This document shows positions 8,029-16,331 of a stretch of DNA of 46,069 bases, piece after piece. The notes beneath the pieces were generated by a model. It did not search any database and had not been told where the DNA came from. It saw only the letters and a program-made list of their open reading frames with translations. The number at the start of each line of letters is the position of its first letter. The first letter of the stretch is position 1. This DNA is from Polyangiaceae bacterium (lineage in GTDB: Bacteria; Myxococcota_A; Polyangia; Polyangiales; Polyangiaceae): positions 1 through 46,069 of the forward strand of contig JADLEQ010000079.1 in the NCBI GenBank assembly GCA_020846005.1. The letters run 5' to 3'. The position numbers and the translations under genes were made by a program.

Positions 8029-8879
8029 GCCTCGGCGCGCTCCCGGCGCTTCGCCTCGTCCCAGTAGGCGTCCAGCTCCGCCAGCGGCACCGCGCCACCG
8101 GACGGGCCCTCACCGGGGGTCGGCCAGCCGCCGCGGGTCTCCTTCACCCGTCGCTCGACGTGGGAGAAGCGCTCGGCGAAGCGATCCGCCGTGCCCCGGA
8201 GCGCGAGCTCCGCGTCGACCCCGGCGTGGCGAGCCAGGTTGACCAGCGCGAACAACACATCCCCGAGCTCCTGCTCGATCCGCGCTCGGTCGCCGCCCGC
8301 GAGCGCCTCGTCCAGCTCCGACAGCTCCTCCGCCACCTTCTCGCGGGAGCCCTGCCGATCCGGCCAGTCGAACCCGACGCGCGCCACCTTCTCGCTCGTG
8401 CGCTGCGCGCGGTAGAGCGCGGGCAGCGAGCGCGCCACCCCGGCGAGCAGCGGGCGATCGGCCTTCTCGTTCGCCTTGATGCTCTCCCAGTTCTGCACCA
8501 CCTCGCCGGCGCCGCTCACCTCGGTGTCCGCGAACACGTGCGGGTGACGCCGGACCAGCTTGGCGACGATCGCGCGGACGACGTCGTCTGGCCCGAACGC
8601 GCCCTCGCGGCGCCCGAGCTCCGCCAGGAACACCACCTGGAGCGCCAGATCACCGAGCTCGTCCGCCAGGTGCTCGCGATCGCCGGACTCCACGGCGTCG
8701 ATCACCTCGCACGCCTCCTCCAGCACGTACTTGCGCAGCGACTCGGGCGTCTGCTCGCGGTCCCACGGGCAGCCGTCCGGCGCGAGCAGGCGCTGCATCA
8801 GCGCCACGAGGATCGGGAACGTCTGCCCGCGCTGCTCGCTCAGCGGCAGCGGCTCGGGCACGTCGAAGGGGCGCGGCAC
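8025..8879 (-). CDS. mazG: nucleoside triphosphate pyrophosphohydrolase MazG
   Basis: A 284-aa protein with GTG start. It has two MazG domains. The first (residues about 20-125) has the core metal-binding pattern EEACEVIDAVESGD then LADELGDLALQVVF, preceded by the family signature DGCPWDREQTPESLRKYVLEE. The second (about 150-255) has KVAEELSELDEAL then IEQELGDVLFALVNLARH. MazG hydrolyses NTPs and dNTPs to monophosphates plus pyrophosphate, clearing aberrant nucleotides, and in Escherichia coli it influences ppGpp levels. Length and duplication are as usual for the family. It is the first gene of a two-gene unit with rlmN and diverges from the enoyl-CoA hydratase gene across only 47 bp, which contains an inverted repeat. 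Confidence 0.95.
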   Translation of the reverse strand: MPRPFDVPEPLPLSEQRGQTFPILVALMQRLLAPDGCPWDREQTPESLRKYVLEEACEVIDAVESGDREHLADELGDLALQVVFLAELGRREGAFGPDDVVRAIVAKLVRRHPHVFADTEVSGAGEVVQNWESIKANEKADRPLLAGVARSLPALYRAQRTSEKVARVGFDWPDRQGSREKVAEELSELDEALAGGDRARIEQELGDVLFALVNLARHAGVDAELALRGTADRFAERFSHVERRVKETRGGWPTPGEGPSGGAVPLAELDAYWDEAKRRERAEA

Positions 8880-8888
8880 GCGCGGCTC

Positions 8889-8917
8889 CTACCACGAACG
8901 CGACCGCGTGGTGGTAG
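8889..8917. promoter_or_regulatory. inverted repeat between mazG and enoyl-CoA hydratase genes
   Basis: CTACCAC (8889-8895) and GTGGTAG (8911-8917) are perfect 7-bp arms with a 15-bp spacer, filling most of the 47-bp divergent gap and ending 9 bp before the plus-strand ATG. An inner CCACG/CGTGG pairing is also possible. Position suits an operator for one or both genes. No regulator gene adjoins it. Confidence 0.4.
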
Positions 8918-8926
8918 TCTCCCCGC

Positions 8927-9709
8927 ATGACCGACAGCCCCCTCCGGATCGAGCGCGACGGCGCCGTGGCGATCCTCACCCTGGATCGCCCCACGTCCCG
9001 CAACTCCCTGAACCGAGAGCTCTCGTTGGCGCTCGGCGCCGCGCTCCGCGACGTGGCGGGAGACCCCTCGGTCCGCGCGGTCGTGCTCACCGGGGCCGGC
9101 GACGGGTTCTGCTCCGGAGCGGACCTCAAGGCGGGCGTGACGGAGATCGGCGCCGCACCGCTGGATCAGCGGGTGGACGAGTTCCACGCCATGATCCGAG
9201 GCATCGTCGAGGCGCCACAACCGTTCGTGGCGGCCGTCCACGGCGGCGCCGTCGGTTTTGGCGCGGACCTCGCCCTCGCCTGCGACCTCCGGATCCTCTC
9301 GACCGCGGGGTACCTCCAGGAGAAGTTCGTCAAGATCGGGCTCATGCCCGACGGAGGCGGCACCTTCTGGATGCCGCGGCTGGTCGGGCTCGGCCGCGCG
9401 ATGGAATACTTGATGCTCGGGACGCGGCTGGATGCCCCGCTCGCGCTCGAGCTGGGGCTCGCCTCGCGGGTCGTCGCGCCGGCGGAGCTCCGCGAGGCGG
9501 CGCTCGCGGTGGCGCGCGAGCTGGCGAGCAACGCGCCGCTCGCGCTGACCGCCATCAAGCGAGCAGTTCGCGCGTCGCTCGACGGCGGCCTCGACGCCGC
9601 GCTCGAGCGGGAGAAGCAGGGTCAGCTCCGCTTGCTCGCGAGCGAGGACCTGGTGGAGGGCGTGCTCGCCTGGTCCCAGCGGCGCCCCCCCACGTTCCAC
9701 GGGCGCTGA
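8927..9709 (+). CDS. enoyl-CoA hydratase/isomerase family protein
   Basis: A 260-aa crotonase-fold cytoplasmic enzyme acting on acyl-CoA thioesters, typically in fatty-acid or aromatic-acid degradation. Residues 10-25 (GAVAILTLDRPTSRNSL) and GFCSGADLK form the CoA site. The oxyanion-hole region is AAVHGGAVGFGADLALACDLRI. At the second catalytic position the segment reads KIGLMPDGGGTFWMPRLVG: the usual hydratase Glu is replaced by Asp followed by GGG, a pattern seen in PaaG-type isomerases and related enzymes. The first catalytic Glu position (around GFGADLA) also lacks Glu, so simple hydratase activity is doubtful and an isomerase role is more likely. ATG start. The gene is divergent from mazG and convergent with transaldolase. 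Confidence 0.9.
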   Translation: MTDSPLRIERDGAVAILTLDRPTSRNSLNRELSLALGAALRDVAGDPSVRAVVLTGAGDGFCSGADLKAGVTEIGAAPLDQRVDEFHAMIRGIVEAPQPFVAAVHGGAVGFGADLALACDLRILSTAGYLQEKFVKIGLMPDGGGTFWMPRLVGLGRAMEYLMLGTRLDAPLALELGLASRVVAPAELREAALAVARELASNAPLALTAIKRAVRASLDGGLDAALEREKQGQLRLLASEDLVEGVLAWSQRRPPTFHGR

Positions 9710-9768
9710 GGGGCGCCCCGCACGCGGCCGCAGCAGGGGGGCTCACGGAGCGGGTCGCCGCGAGGGGC

Positions 9769-10728
9769 TCAGCCAGCGACCAGCGTCGCGGCCCACTTCT
9801 CTAGCTTGCGAGCGTCCTCCCAGAAGCGGCGGATCCCCTCCGCCAGCTTCTCGGTGGCCATGGCGTCCTGGTTGTGCTCGAAGCGGAACGCACGTTCGTC
9901 CAGGTGGAGCTGCTCGAGGCTGCGCGACTTCGCCCCCTCGACCGAGAGCCGCCGCGGGAGTTCGCCTTCCTTGGACGCGAGCTCGGCGAGGAGCTCCGGG
10001 CTGATCGTCAAGAGGTCACACCCGGCGAGCAGCGTGATCTGCTCCACCCGGCGGAAGCTCGCGCCCATCACCTCCGTCCGGTAGTCGAAGCGCTTGTAGT
10101 ACTCGTAGATGCGCGTGACGCTCTCGACCCCCGGGTCGGCGTCGACGGGGATCTCCTTGCCGCGATCCTTCTTGTACCAGTCGTAGATCCGGCCGACGAA
10201 CGGCGAGATCAGCGTGACCCCCGCCTCGGCGCAGGCGACCGCCTGGGCGAAGCTGAAGAGCAGCGTGAGGTTGCAGTGGATCCCCTCACGCTCGAGCCGC
10301 GCGGCGGCTTGGATCCCCTCCCAGGTGGCGCCCACCTTGATCAGGATGCGCTCCCGCCCGATGCCGGCCTCCTCATAGAGCGAGATGAGCTTGCGCGCCT
10401 TCTCGACCGTGCGGTCTGCATCGAACGACAGCCCCGCGTCCACCTCCGTGGAGACGCGCCCGGGCACGATGGCGAGGATCTCGCGACCGAAGTTGACGCC
10501 GAGCTTGTCCATGAAGTCCTCGGTGCGGTGGGCGCCGGCCCCGCCCCGCTTCGCCGCCCAGCCGAGCGCCTCGTCGACCAGCGATCGGTACTCCGGCATC
10601 TGCGCCGCCTTGAGCAGCAGCGAAGGGTTCGTCGTGGCGTCGCGCGGCGTGTAGCGACGGATCGCCTCGATGTCGCCGGTATCGGCCACGACGACGGTGT
10701 GCTGCTTCAGGGACTCGAGGAGCGACAT
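9769..10728 (-). CDS. tal: transaldolase
   Basis: A 319-aa enzyme of the non-oxidative pentose phosphate pathway, moving a dihydroxyacetone unit from sedoheptulose 7-phosphate to glyceraldehyde 3-phosphate. The Schiff-base lysine is Lys131 in [11 protein letters not shown], matching Lys132 of Escherichia coli Tal[13 protein letters not shown] near residue 30 and [15 protein letters not shown] (about 180-195) are the classic subfamily signatures, so this is the long TalA/TalB type rather than the short MipB/TalC type. I chose ATG 10728: GGAG lies seven bases upstream, while the frame extension to 10785 adds an Arg-rich piece absent from the family. Convergent with the enoyl-CoA hydratase gene and divergent from manA. 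Confidence 0.96.
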   Translation of the reverse strand: MSLLESLKQHTVVVADTGDIEAIRRYTPRDATTNPSLLLKAAQMPEYRSLVDEALGWAAKRGGAGAHRTEDFMDKLGVNFGREILAIVPGRVSTEVDAGLSFDADRTVEKARKLISLYEEAGIGRERILIKVGATWEGIQAAARLEREGIHCNLTLLFSFAQAVACAEAGVTLISPFVGRIYDWYKKDRGKEIPVDADPGVESVTRIYEYYKRFDYRTEVMGASFRRVEQITLLAGCDLLTISPELLAELASKEGELPRRLSVEGAKSRSLEQLHLDERAFRFEHNQDAMATEKLAEGIRRFWEDARKLEKWAATLVAG

Positions 10729-10842
10729 CGGGATCTCCGGGGAACTGGGGAGCGGGATCCTGCCCGCGCGGGCGGCCCGCCGCAACGGCCCCCGGGGTCG
10801 CGGCGCCGCGCGGCGGTTGGGCTACGCTCGGGTGGCGGCGCC

Positions 10843-12081
10843 ATGGCGATCCTCGTCCTCACCGGCTCTCTCAAGCACTACGACTGGGGCTCGCGCGACG
10901 CGCTGCCGCGGCTCACCGGGCGCGCGCCCGCCGAGCGGCCCGAGGCGGAGCTCTGGTTCGGCGCGCACGTCGACGGTCCGGCCCGCGTGCAGGCCGCGCT
11001 CGACGCCGAACCGACGTTCGCGGCGGCGGACCTGGCGAGCGCGATCGCGAGCGACCCGCCGCGTTGGCTCGGAGCTGCCGTCGCGCGGCGCTTCGGCGCG
11101 CGCCTGCCGTTCCTCGTGAAGCTCCTCGCCGCCGAGCGACCGCTCTCGCTCCAGGCGCACCCGAGCGCAGCGCAGGCGGCCGCCGGGTTCGCGCGCGAGG
11201 AGGCGGCGGCCGTGCCGCGCACCGCGCGCGAGCGCTGCTACCGCGACGCGTCCCACAAGCCGGAGCTCGTGATCGCGCTCGGGCCGTTCGACGCCCTCGC
11301 CGGCTTCCGAGCGGTGACCGAGACCGCCTCGTGGCTCGCCCAGCTCGGGTCCGGGGGCGCGCCCAGCCTCGTCGAGCTCCGCGCGCCGCTCGCGGCATCG
11401 GCGGACGGCGCGGGGCTCCGCGCGGCGCTCACCTGGGCCTTCGGGCTGGACGAAGGCCGGCGTCGCCAGGTCGTCGAGGAGCTCGGCGCTGCCGCGCGCC
11501 GCGTTCCCGCGGGCGCACCGCTCGCTCGCGCGGCGCGCTGGATCGCGCTGCTCGCCGGTCGCCACCCTGGGGATCCGGGGGTGGTCGGCGCAGCGCTCCT
11601 CGAGCAGCGCGCACTCGGCCCGGGCAGCGCCCTCTTCCTGCCGGCGGGCTCGCTGCACGCGTACCTCGCGGGGCTCGCGGTCGAGGTCATGGCGAGCTCG
11701 GACAACGTGCTCCGCGGCGGCCTGACGACGAAGCACATCGACGTGCCCGAGCTGCTCGGCGTCCTCGACTTCGACGCACCCGCGCCGCCGCTCCTCTCGC
11801 CCTCGCCGGCCGTCGGCCCCGGCGCGCTCCCGGGTGAGGTGGAGTGGCGCACGAGCGCCGCCGAGTTCCAGGTGTCGCGGCTGGCGCTCCGCGGGGAGCT
11901 CGAGCACTCCGCGTCCGGCCCGGAGCTGTGGGTGCCGGTGGCCGGCGAGCTGACGCTCACTTCACCGGGCGGCGCGGCGTCCCGCGTCGCTCCGGGCGAG
12001 GGGGCGTTCGTCGCCCCGGGCCACCGGCTCCGCGCGACCGGATCGGCGACGGTGTTTCGAGCGCGCGTGCCGGACGCCTGA
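10843..12081 (+). CDS. manA: mannose-6-phosphate isomerase, class I
   Basis: A 412-aa zinc enzyme converting fructose 6-phosphate and mannose 6-phosphate, supplying GDP-mannose for polysaccharide. Visible are the N-terminal KHYDWGSRDALP (residues 8-19), AELWFGAHVDGPA, the zinc-binding SLQAHPSAAQA, the second ligand region SHKPELVIALGPFDALAGFR, LFLPAGSLHAYLAGLAVEVMASSDNVLRGGLTTKHIDV (type I cupin core, with the catalytic Arg in NVLRGGL), and a C-terminal cupin-like domain. ATG at 10843 was chosen because the homologous sequence begins there; the open frame runs far upstream only as antisense shadow of transaldolase. The window's phosphohexomutase (2275-4029) would be the next enzyme in the mannose branch. 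Confidence 0.95.
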   Translation: MAILVLTGSLKHYDWGSRDALPRLTGRAPAERPEAELWFGAHVDGPARVQAALDAEPTFAAADLASAIASDPPRWLGAAVARRFGARLPFLVKLLAAERPLSLQAHPSAAQAAAGFAREEAAAVPRTARERCYRDASHKPELVIALGPFDALAGFRAVTETASWLAQLGSGGAPSLVELRAPLAASADGAGLRAALTWAFGLDEGRRRQVVEELGAAARRVPAGAPLARAARWIALLAGRHPGDPGVVGAALLEQRALGPGSALFLPAGSLHAYLAGLAVEVMASSDNVLRGGLTTKHIDVPELLGVLDFDAPAPPLLSPSPAVGPGALPGEVEWRTSAAEFQVSRLALRGELEHSASGPELWVPVAGELTLTSPGGAASRVAPGEGAFVAPGHRLRATGSATVFRARVPDA

Positions 12082-12129
12082 GCGCCTCGCGGGTTGCGGT
12101 CGGGCGGCACTGCGTGCCACAACCCTCGC

Positions 12130-12714
12130 ATGGCGCGAGTCCGCGGCATGGCGTTCCTCGGCAGCGCGAGCATCCTCAAGCGTCGCTACGGACTCGAGGC
12201 GCTCCCGAGGGTGCTCGCAGCGTCCGGGCCCGCCGCGCGCGAGGTGTTCTCCCGCCCCATCGACGGCCTCGCGCTCCACCCGTACGAGGCGCTCGTCGGC
12301 TTCCTGAACGGCGCCGATCTCGTGCTCGGCGGCGGCGAGGGCGCGCTGCCCGAGCTGCTCGGCCGTGAGGCGGCCCGGCGCGATCTGACCAACGTCTTCA
12401 AGGTGTACACGCAGCGCCCCTCGGCGGAGCAGATGATCCGCGCGTGCTCCCCCATCTGGGGCATGTACTACGACGACGCGGGCTACATGGACGCGATCGA
12501 CACGTCCCCCGATCACACCGTGGTGCGTATCCTGGACTTCCCGAGCATGGCGCCCGCCCACTGCCGGCTCATGGCGGCGTGGATGATCAGCGCGCTCGAG
12601 GTGATCGGCATCCGGGTGCTCCCCGGCGCCGCAGAGACGGAGTGCACCACCACCGGCGGCCGCTTCCACGAGTTCGCGTGCCGCTGGGAGCCGCTCGGGG
12701 CCGCGGGCCGCTGA
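12130..12714 (+). CDS. DUF2378/TIGR02265-like myxobacterial paralogous family protein
   Basis: A 194-aa soluble protein. The segments PIDGLALHPYEALVGFLNGADLVLGGGEGALPELLGREAAR, FKVYTQRPSAEQMIRACSPIWGMYYDDAGYMD and CRLMAAWMISALEVIG follow the layout of the Myxococcus paralogous family TIGR02265/DUF2378. That family resembles V4R/heme-NO-binding folds and ends in a Cys-containing RFHEFACRW strand. Members are numerous in myxobacteria but have no established function; some are encoded near signalling genes. ATG at 12130 is preferred; ATG 12148 is a possible alternative, and the upstream TTG at 12094 is less likely. Begins 48 bp after manA on the same strand, so it may be co-transcribed, and converges on the metal exporter gene with a 12-bp gap. 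Confidence 0.75.
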   Translation: MARVRGMAFLGSASILKRRYGLEALPRVLAASGPAAREVFSRPIDGLALHPYEALVGFLNGADLVLGGGEGALPELLGREAARRDLTNVFKVYTQRPSAEQMIRACSPIWGMYYDDAGYMDAIDTSPDHTVVRILDFPSMAPAHCRLMAAWMISALEVIGIRVLPGAAETECTTTGGRFHEFACRWEPLGAAGR

Positions 12715-12726
12715 GCGCGGCCGGGC

Positions 12727-13827
12727 TCACGCGCAGTCGCCGCCCTCGTGGGGGCAGCGGTACACCTCGACCGTGAGGTGAGCGAGCGGGACGAGCCCGA
12801 GGATGCGCGCCCGATAGTGCTCGGTGTCGCGCGGGGTCGAGGTGACGAGCGACACGATCCCGCCGCGACGGCCCGGCCCCATCTGCCAGAGGTGCAGATC
12901 CGCGACGCGCACGTCGTCGATGGCCTCGAGCTCGTCCCGCACACGCTGCTCGAGCGCGGCGGACGGCGTCGCGTCGAGGAGCGCCCGGGACGAGTCACGC
13001 ACCAGCGCCGCGGCCCATCGCAGGATGAGCACGCCCCCGAGCGCCGCGATGGCCGGGTCGAGGAACGCCCAGCCGAGCTGACGGCCGGCCACCAGCGCGA
13101 GGATCGCCAGCACGCTCGTGAGCGCGTCCGCCAGCACGTGGAGATAGATCGCGCGCAGGTTGTGGTCCCCCGAGTCGGCGGCCGCGTCCGCGCCTCGCGC
13201 CGCGTCGTCGACCTCGGCCGGCTCCGCGTCAGCGTGCGCGTGCGCGTGCGCGTGCCCGCCGTGCCCGCCGTGCCCGCCGTGCCCGCCGTGCCCGCCGTGC
13301 CCGCCGTGCCCGCCGTGCCCGCCGTGCCCGCCGTGCCCGCCGTGCCCGTGCCCCTGGGTCGATGCGCCGCCCGACACCGACGCGAGAAGGCGGATGCTCG
13401 CGAGGTTTACGGCCAGACCCAGCGTCGCGACCAGGAGCGCCTCGTCGTAGCGCACCGGGACGGGCGCCCGCAGCCGCTCCACGGCCTCGACCACCATCCA
13501 GAGAGCGACGCCGCCGAGCGCGAGCGCGCTGGTGTAGCCGGCCAGCGCGTGCACCTTCCCGGTGCCGAACGTGTACTCGCCCGTCGCCGCGCGAGTGCGG
13601 GCGAACCAGTACGCGAGCACCGAGAGCGCGATGACCCCGGCGTGGGTCGCCATGTGCCAGCCGTCCGCCAGGAGCGCGAGCGACCCCGTCACCCAGCCCG
13701 CGGCCAGCTCGAGCGCCATCATCGCCACGGTGAGGCCGAGCACCCAGCGCGAGCGGCGCTCGGCCGGAGCCGCCGCGGGCTCGTGGCCGTGATCGTGGAC
13801 GATCTTGGCGAGCGTCTCGGTGTGCAT
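12727..13827 (-). CDS. dmeF: cation diffusion facilitator, DmeF-type Co/Ni/Zn exporter with His-rich loop
   Basis: A 366-aa inner-membrane antiporter of the CDF family that exports divalent metals against protons. The N-terminus (MHTETLAKIVHDHGHE) and the block ADGWHMATHAG in TM2 are those of DmeF. TM5 has NLRAIYLHVLADALTSVLAI with the HxxxD metal site. Between TM4 and TM5 lies a cytoplasmic loop built of Gly-Gly-His tripeptides (10 repeats at DNA level, 13252-13341) followed by alternating His-Ala. Histidine loops in this family bind or sense metal. The C-terminal cytoplasmic domain includes VRVADLHLWQMGPG. I chose ATG 13827 to match the DmeF start; a GTG nine codons upstream is possible. 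Substrate (Co, Ni or Zn) cannot be fixed from sequence, and no DmeR regulator gene is adjacent. Confidence 0.9.
   Translation of the reverse strand: MHTETLAKIVHDHGHEPAAAPAERRSRWVLGLTVAMMALELAAGWVTGSLALLADGWHMATHAGVIALSVLAYWFARTRAATGEYTFGTGKVHALAGYTSALALGGVALWMVVEAVERLRAPVPVRYDEALLVATLGLAVNLASIRLLASVSGGASTQGHGHGGHGGHGGHGGHGGHGGHGGHGGHGGHGGHAHAHAHADAEPAEVDDAARGADAAADSGDHNLRAIYLHVLADALTSVLAILALVAGRQLGWAFLDPAIAALGGVLILRWAAALVRDSSRALLDATPSAALEQRVRDELEAIDDVRVADLHLWQMGPGRRGGIVSLVTSTPRDTEHYRARILGLVPLAHLTVEVYRCPHEGGDCA
13252..13341. repeat. 9-bp tandem repeat encoding Gly-Gly-His
   Basis: The unit gtgcccgcc is repeated ten times in perfect register, then a partial copy. Read on the minus strand, each unit gives one Gly-Gly-His of the exporter's cytoplasmic loop. 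The flank 13233-13251 is an alternating gtgcgc run coding His-Ala. Perfect identity suggests recent slippage and likely length variation between strains. Confidence 0.95.
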
Positions 13828-13900
13828 CGGATCCGGGTGCCGGCGGCGCGGCACGCGTCAGCGTAGCGCACGGGCGCGCGCCCGCGCACGCCCCCACCCG

Positions 13901-15610
13901 CTACTGGCTGTGGAGCAGGCCCGCGAGGCCGGCCGGCGCCGACTGCGCCCCCGTCCCGCCGTCGCCGAAGCTCCCCGACGACGCGGCGTCGATCTGGACC
14001 TCGGCCGCGCCGAGCCGCACGAACGCGTACGACGGACCTCCCGCGCCGCCGCCGCCGTCGCCGCCCTCGCCCCCCGGGCCTCCGCGGGTGCCGGCGCCGC
14101 CCTGCAGCGGGAAGGTGCCGGGCTGCTCGCAGTTGCACTGCGACGAGCCCACCGCCTGGCAGTCGCCGTGGCACGTCACGGTCGCGCCGTTCGCGCCCAG
14201 CGTGCCGTCACCCGCTGCGCCAGCGAGCGCGCCAGCCGAGCCGTTCCCGCCGTCCGACGCCGTGACCGCCGAGCGCACGAGCGCGAGCCGCGCCGCGGCC
14301 CCGGCGACCAGCGCCCCCACGCTGGCGCCGCCGCCGCGCCCGCGCGCCCCACCCGAGCCCCCTACCCCACCGCAGCCGCACTGGCCCGACGGCGCCGTGA
14401 CGAAGTTCTTGGTCCCGATGTTGCCGCAGAACAGCGACACGCAGAGCCCGGCGCCCCCGGCGCAGCCCGCCGCTGACCAGCAGTGATCCGAGTCGCCGGC
14501 GCCCCCCGGCAGACCATTCGCGCCCGCGCCGCCCGGCACCCCGGGGGCGCCGTCCGCCGGGACGAAGAGCTGCGCGCTGGAGAACGTCCCGCGAGTCGTG
14601 GCGGACGCGCCGTCACCGCCCGGGGTACCGCCGAGCCCGGTGCCGCACGCCGACGCCGGCCCGTTGCACGAGGGCGCCCCGCCCGGGGTGTTCGCCGTCG
14701 CGCCGCCGCCGTGTCCGCCACGCCCGCCCGTGACCGTCGAGTCCACGAGCTCGACCGCGACCCCTTCGACGAACAGCCCGACGCACGTCTCGCCCGAGGT
14801 GTCCGGCGGCGCGGTGCAGATCTCCTTGCTGGACACCCCGAGCCGCGTCAGACGAACGAACGTCGCAGGTGCCTGCACGCGGAGGCCGACGTTCGTCGGC
14901 GATCGGAGGACGGTGCGCGCCGCGGCGTCGTCGAGGCAGCTCCGCGACCAGCCCCCCACCCCACGGACCCAACCGCCCTCGATCTCCAGCTCGCCCGCCA
15001 CCGCCACGGTGAGCGCCTCCGTGTAGACGCCCTCGTCCAGCACGATGCGCGTCGGCCCCCCGATCGTCGCGCCCACGGCGGCGATCGCCTGAGCCACCGT
15101 GCCGAACGGGAAGGCGGGCGTCCCGTCACCGCCGGCGCCGGCGGCGAGCGAGACGTAGTAGGCCGTCGGCGGCGGCGTCGCCGGATCGCAGCCACCGGCG
15201 CCTCCGGCGCCCGAGGCGCCGCTCGTACCGGAGGCACCGCTCGCGCCCGATCCGCCGGCGGTGCCGGAGGCTCCGCCGCCCGCGCCCGCGCCGCCTGCAC
15301 CCGTCCCGCCCGCGCCCGTCCCGCCCGCGCCCGTCCCGCCCGCGCCCGTCCCGCCCGCGCCCGTCCCGCCCGCGCCCGCCGCGCCGCCGCCCGAACCCCC
15401 GGAACCGCCGCCGCCCGTGCCCGCGGCGCCCGCGCCGCTCGCGCCGGCGCCACCGTCTCGCCCGCCTCCGCCTCCGGTCGCGCTCGCGTCGGACGCCCCA
15501 CCGCCTGCGCTGGCGAACTCGGAGCCGCCGCACCCGAGCGGCGTGAGGGCGACCGCGGTGAGGACCGGAGCGACGACGCGTGCGAGCCGGAGCGTCTCGG
15601 CGTGAGCCAT
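13901..15610 (-). CDS. Gly-rich surface lipoprotein with beta-helix-like start (DUF1565-like)
   Basis: A 569-aa protein starting at ATG 15610. Residues 1-26 are a signal ending PLGC, with Cys27 probably lipidated. Residues about 30-150 are almost only Gly, Ala, Ser and Thr, including five exact GAGGT-type pentapeptides from the 15-bp repeat at 15301-15375. After GGCDPATPPPTAYYVSLAAGAGGDGTP the sequence reads FPFGTVAQAIAAVG, TRIVLDEGVYTEALTVAVAGELEIEGGW, the usual opening of DUF1565/right-handed beta-helix proteins. From about residue 280 it becomes Gly-rich collagen- or PGRS-like sequence interspersed with Cys pairs (about 14 Cys). Similar multi-Gly repeat lipoproteins are abundant in Polyangia; their role is unknown, possibly surface structure or predation. 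I cannot assign a specific function. Confidence 0.8.
   Translation of the reverse strand: MAHAETLRLARVVAPVLTAVALTPLGCGGSEFASAGGGASDASATGGGGGRDGGAGASGAGAAGTGGGGSGGSGGGAAGAGGTGAGGTGAGGTGAGGTGAGGTGAGGAGAGGGASGTAGGSGASGASGTSGASGAGGAGGCDPATPPPTAYYVSLAAGAGGDGTPAFPFGTVAQAIAAVGATIGGPTRIVLDEGVYTEALTVAVAGELEIEGGWVRGVGGWSRSCLDDAAARTVLRSPTNVGLRVQAPATFVRLTRLGVSSKEICTAPPDTSGETCVGLFVEGVAVELVDSTVTGGRGGHGGGATANTPGGAPSCNGPASACGTGLGGTPGGDGASATTRGTFSSAQLFVPADGAPGVPGGAGANGLPGGAGDSDHCWSAAGCAGGAGLCVSLFCGNIGTKNFVTAPSGQCGCGGVGGSGGARGRGGGASVGALVAGAAARLALVRSAVTASDGGNGSAGALAGAAGDGTLGANGATVTCHGDCQAVGSSQCNCEQPGTFPLQGGAGTRGGPGGEGGDGGGGAGGPSYAFVRLGAAEVQIDAASSGSFGDGGTGAQSAPAGLAGLLHSQ
15301..15375. repeat. 15-bp tandem repeat in lipoprotein linker
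   Basis: The unit ccgtcccgcccgcgc is repeated five times exactly and flanked by degenerate copies. On the minus strand it encodes a Gly-Ala-Gly-Gly-Thr pentapeptide. The in-frame unit length allows expansion without frameshift. Confidence 0.93.
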
Positions 15611-15656
15611 ACGGCGCAGTGTAGCAGCGGCGTCGCGCGCGGACGATCCCCCGGCC

Positions 15657-16331
15657 TCAGCCGCGCGCGCGCGGCGCCCCCCCGGCGCCGAGCCACACCA
15701 TCCACGCGAGCACCAACCCGAACGCGAGCTTCTGGAGCGCGGGCAGCAGCGCCGGAGTGGGTGCCCCCCGCGCCGCGGCGACGTAGAGCGCGAAGTCGGC
15801 CACCGCCACCGCGAGCGCGGCGCCGAGCAGCGCGGCCTGCCCCCGCGCGCGGCCGGTCGACGCCAGCGACCGCACCACGATCCACGCGGCCGCCACGAAC
15901 GCTGGCGGCCCGGCGGTGAGCACCGCGAGGCGGTGCCACTCGGGGTGCCGGTCCGACGGCAGGAACGCCACCGCGACGGCGCCCGCGCTCGACGCGAGGC
16001 CGAGCGCGCGCAACAGCGGCACCGCCCGCCCACCGGGGCGCGGCACGACGGGCGCGATCCACCACGCGCCGGCGAGCCCGACCGCGCACGCCACGAGGGC
16101 CCACCTCCCGAACGCCGCCCCCGGGTTCGGCGCGCCGCCGACGGCGCGCGCGGCGATCAGATCACAGAGGAAGTTACCCAAAAAGTCGTGCCCCACCGTA
16201 CCGGGGTCCGTCCACGTCCCCCCGGGGTAGAGCGACATGGACACGCCCAGGAGCGTGAGGGTCGCCGCGACGGCGCCGAGGACGGCCGGCCCGATCGCGC
16301 CCGCGGCGCGCGCTCGCCAGCGGGCGCTCAT
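15657..16331 (-). CDS. DUF998-like integral membrane protein
   Basis: A 224-aa hydrophobic protein with about six or seven transmembrane segments: residues about 10-32, 60-80, 78-100, 105-125, 130-150, 155-175 and 185-220. The features YPGGTWTDPGTVGHDFLGNFLCDL, FLPSDRHPEWHRLAVL and the overall length resemble the DUF998 family of predicted integral membrane proteins, whose biochemical role is unknown. Its ATG (16329-16331) overlaps the stop codon of the ATPase gene by 4 bp (ATGA), so the two are very likely translationally coupled and may work together. It ends 46 bp before the start of the Gly-rich lipoprotein gene. Confidence 0.7.
   Translation of the reverse strand: MSARWRARAAGAIGPAVLGAVAATLTLLGVSMSLYPGGTWTDPGTVGHDFLGNFLCDLIAARAVGGAPNPGAAFGRWALVACAVGLAGAWWIAPVVPRPGGRAVPLLRALGLASSAGAVAVAFLPSDRHPEWHRLAVLTAGPPAFVAAAWIVVRSLASTGRARGQAALLGAALAVAVADFALYVAAARGAPTPALLPALQKLAFGLVLAWMVWLGAGGAPRARG

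Noticed and set aside
9874-12081. 735-aa plus-strand open frame
   Set aside because: The first 323 codons are antisense to transaldolase; only the part from ATG 10843 (manA) is homologous to anything.
13252-13341. CRISPR-like array
   Set aside because: The 9-bp units have no spacers and code for Gly-Gly-His; tandem repeat in a gene.
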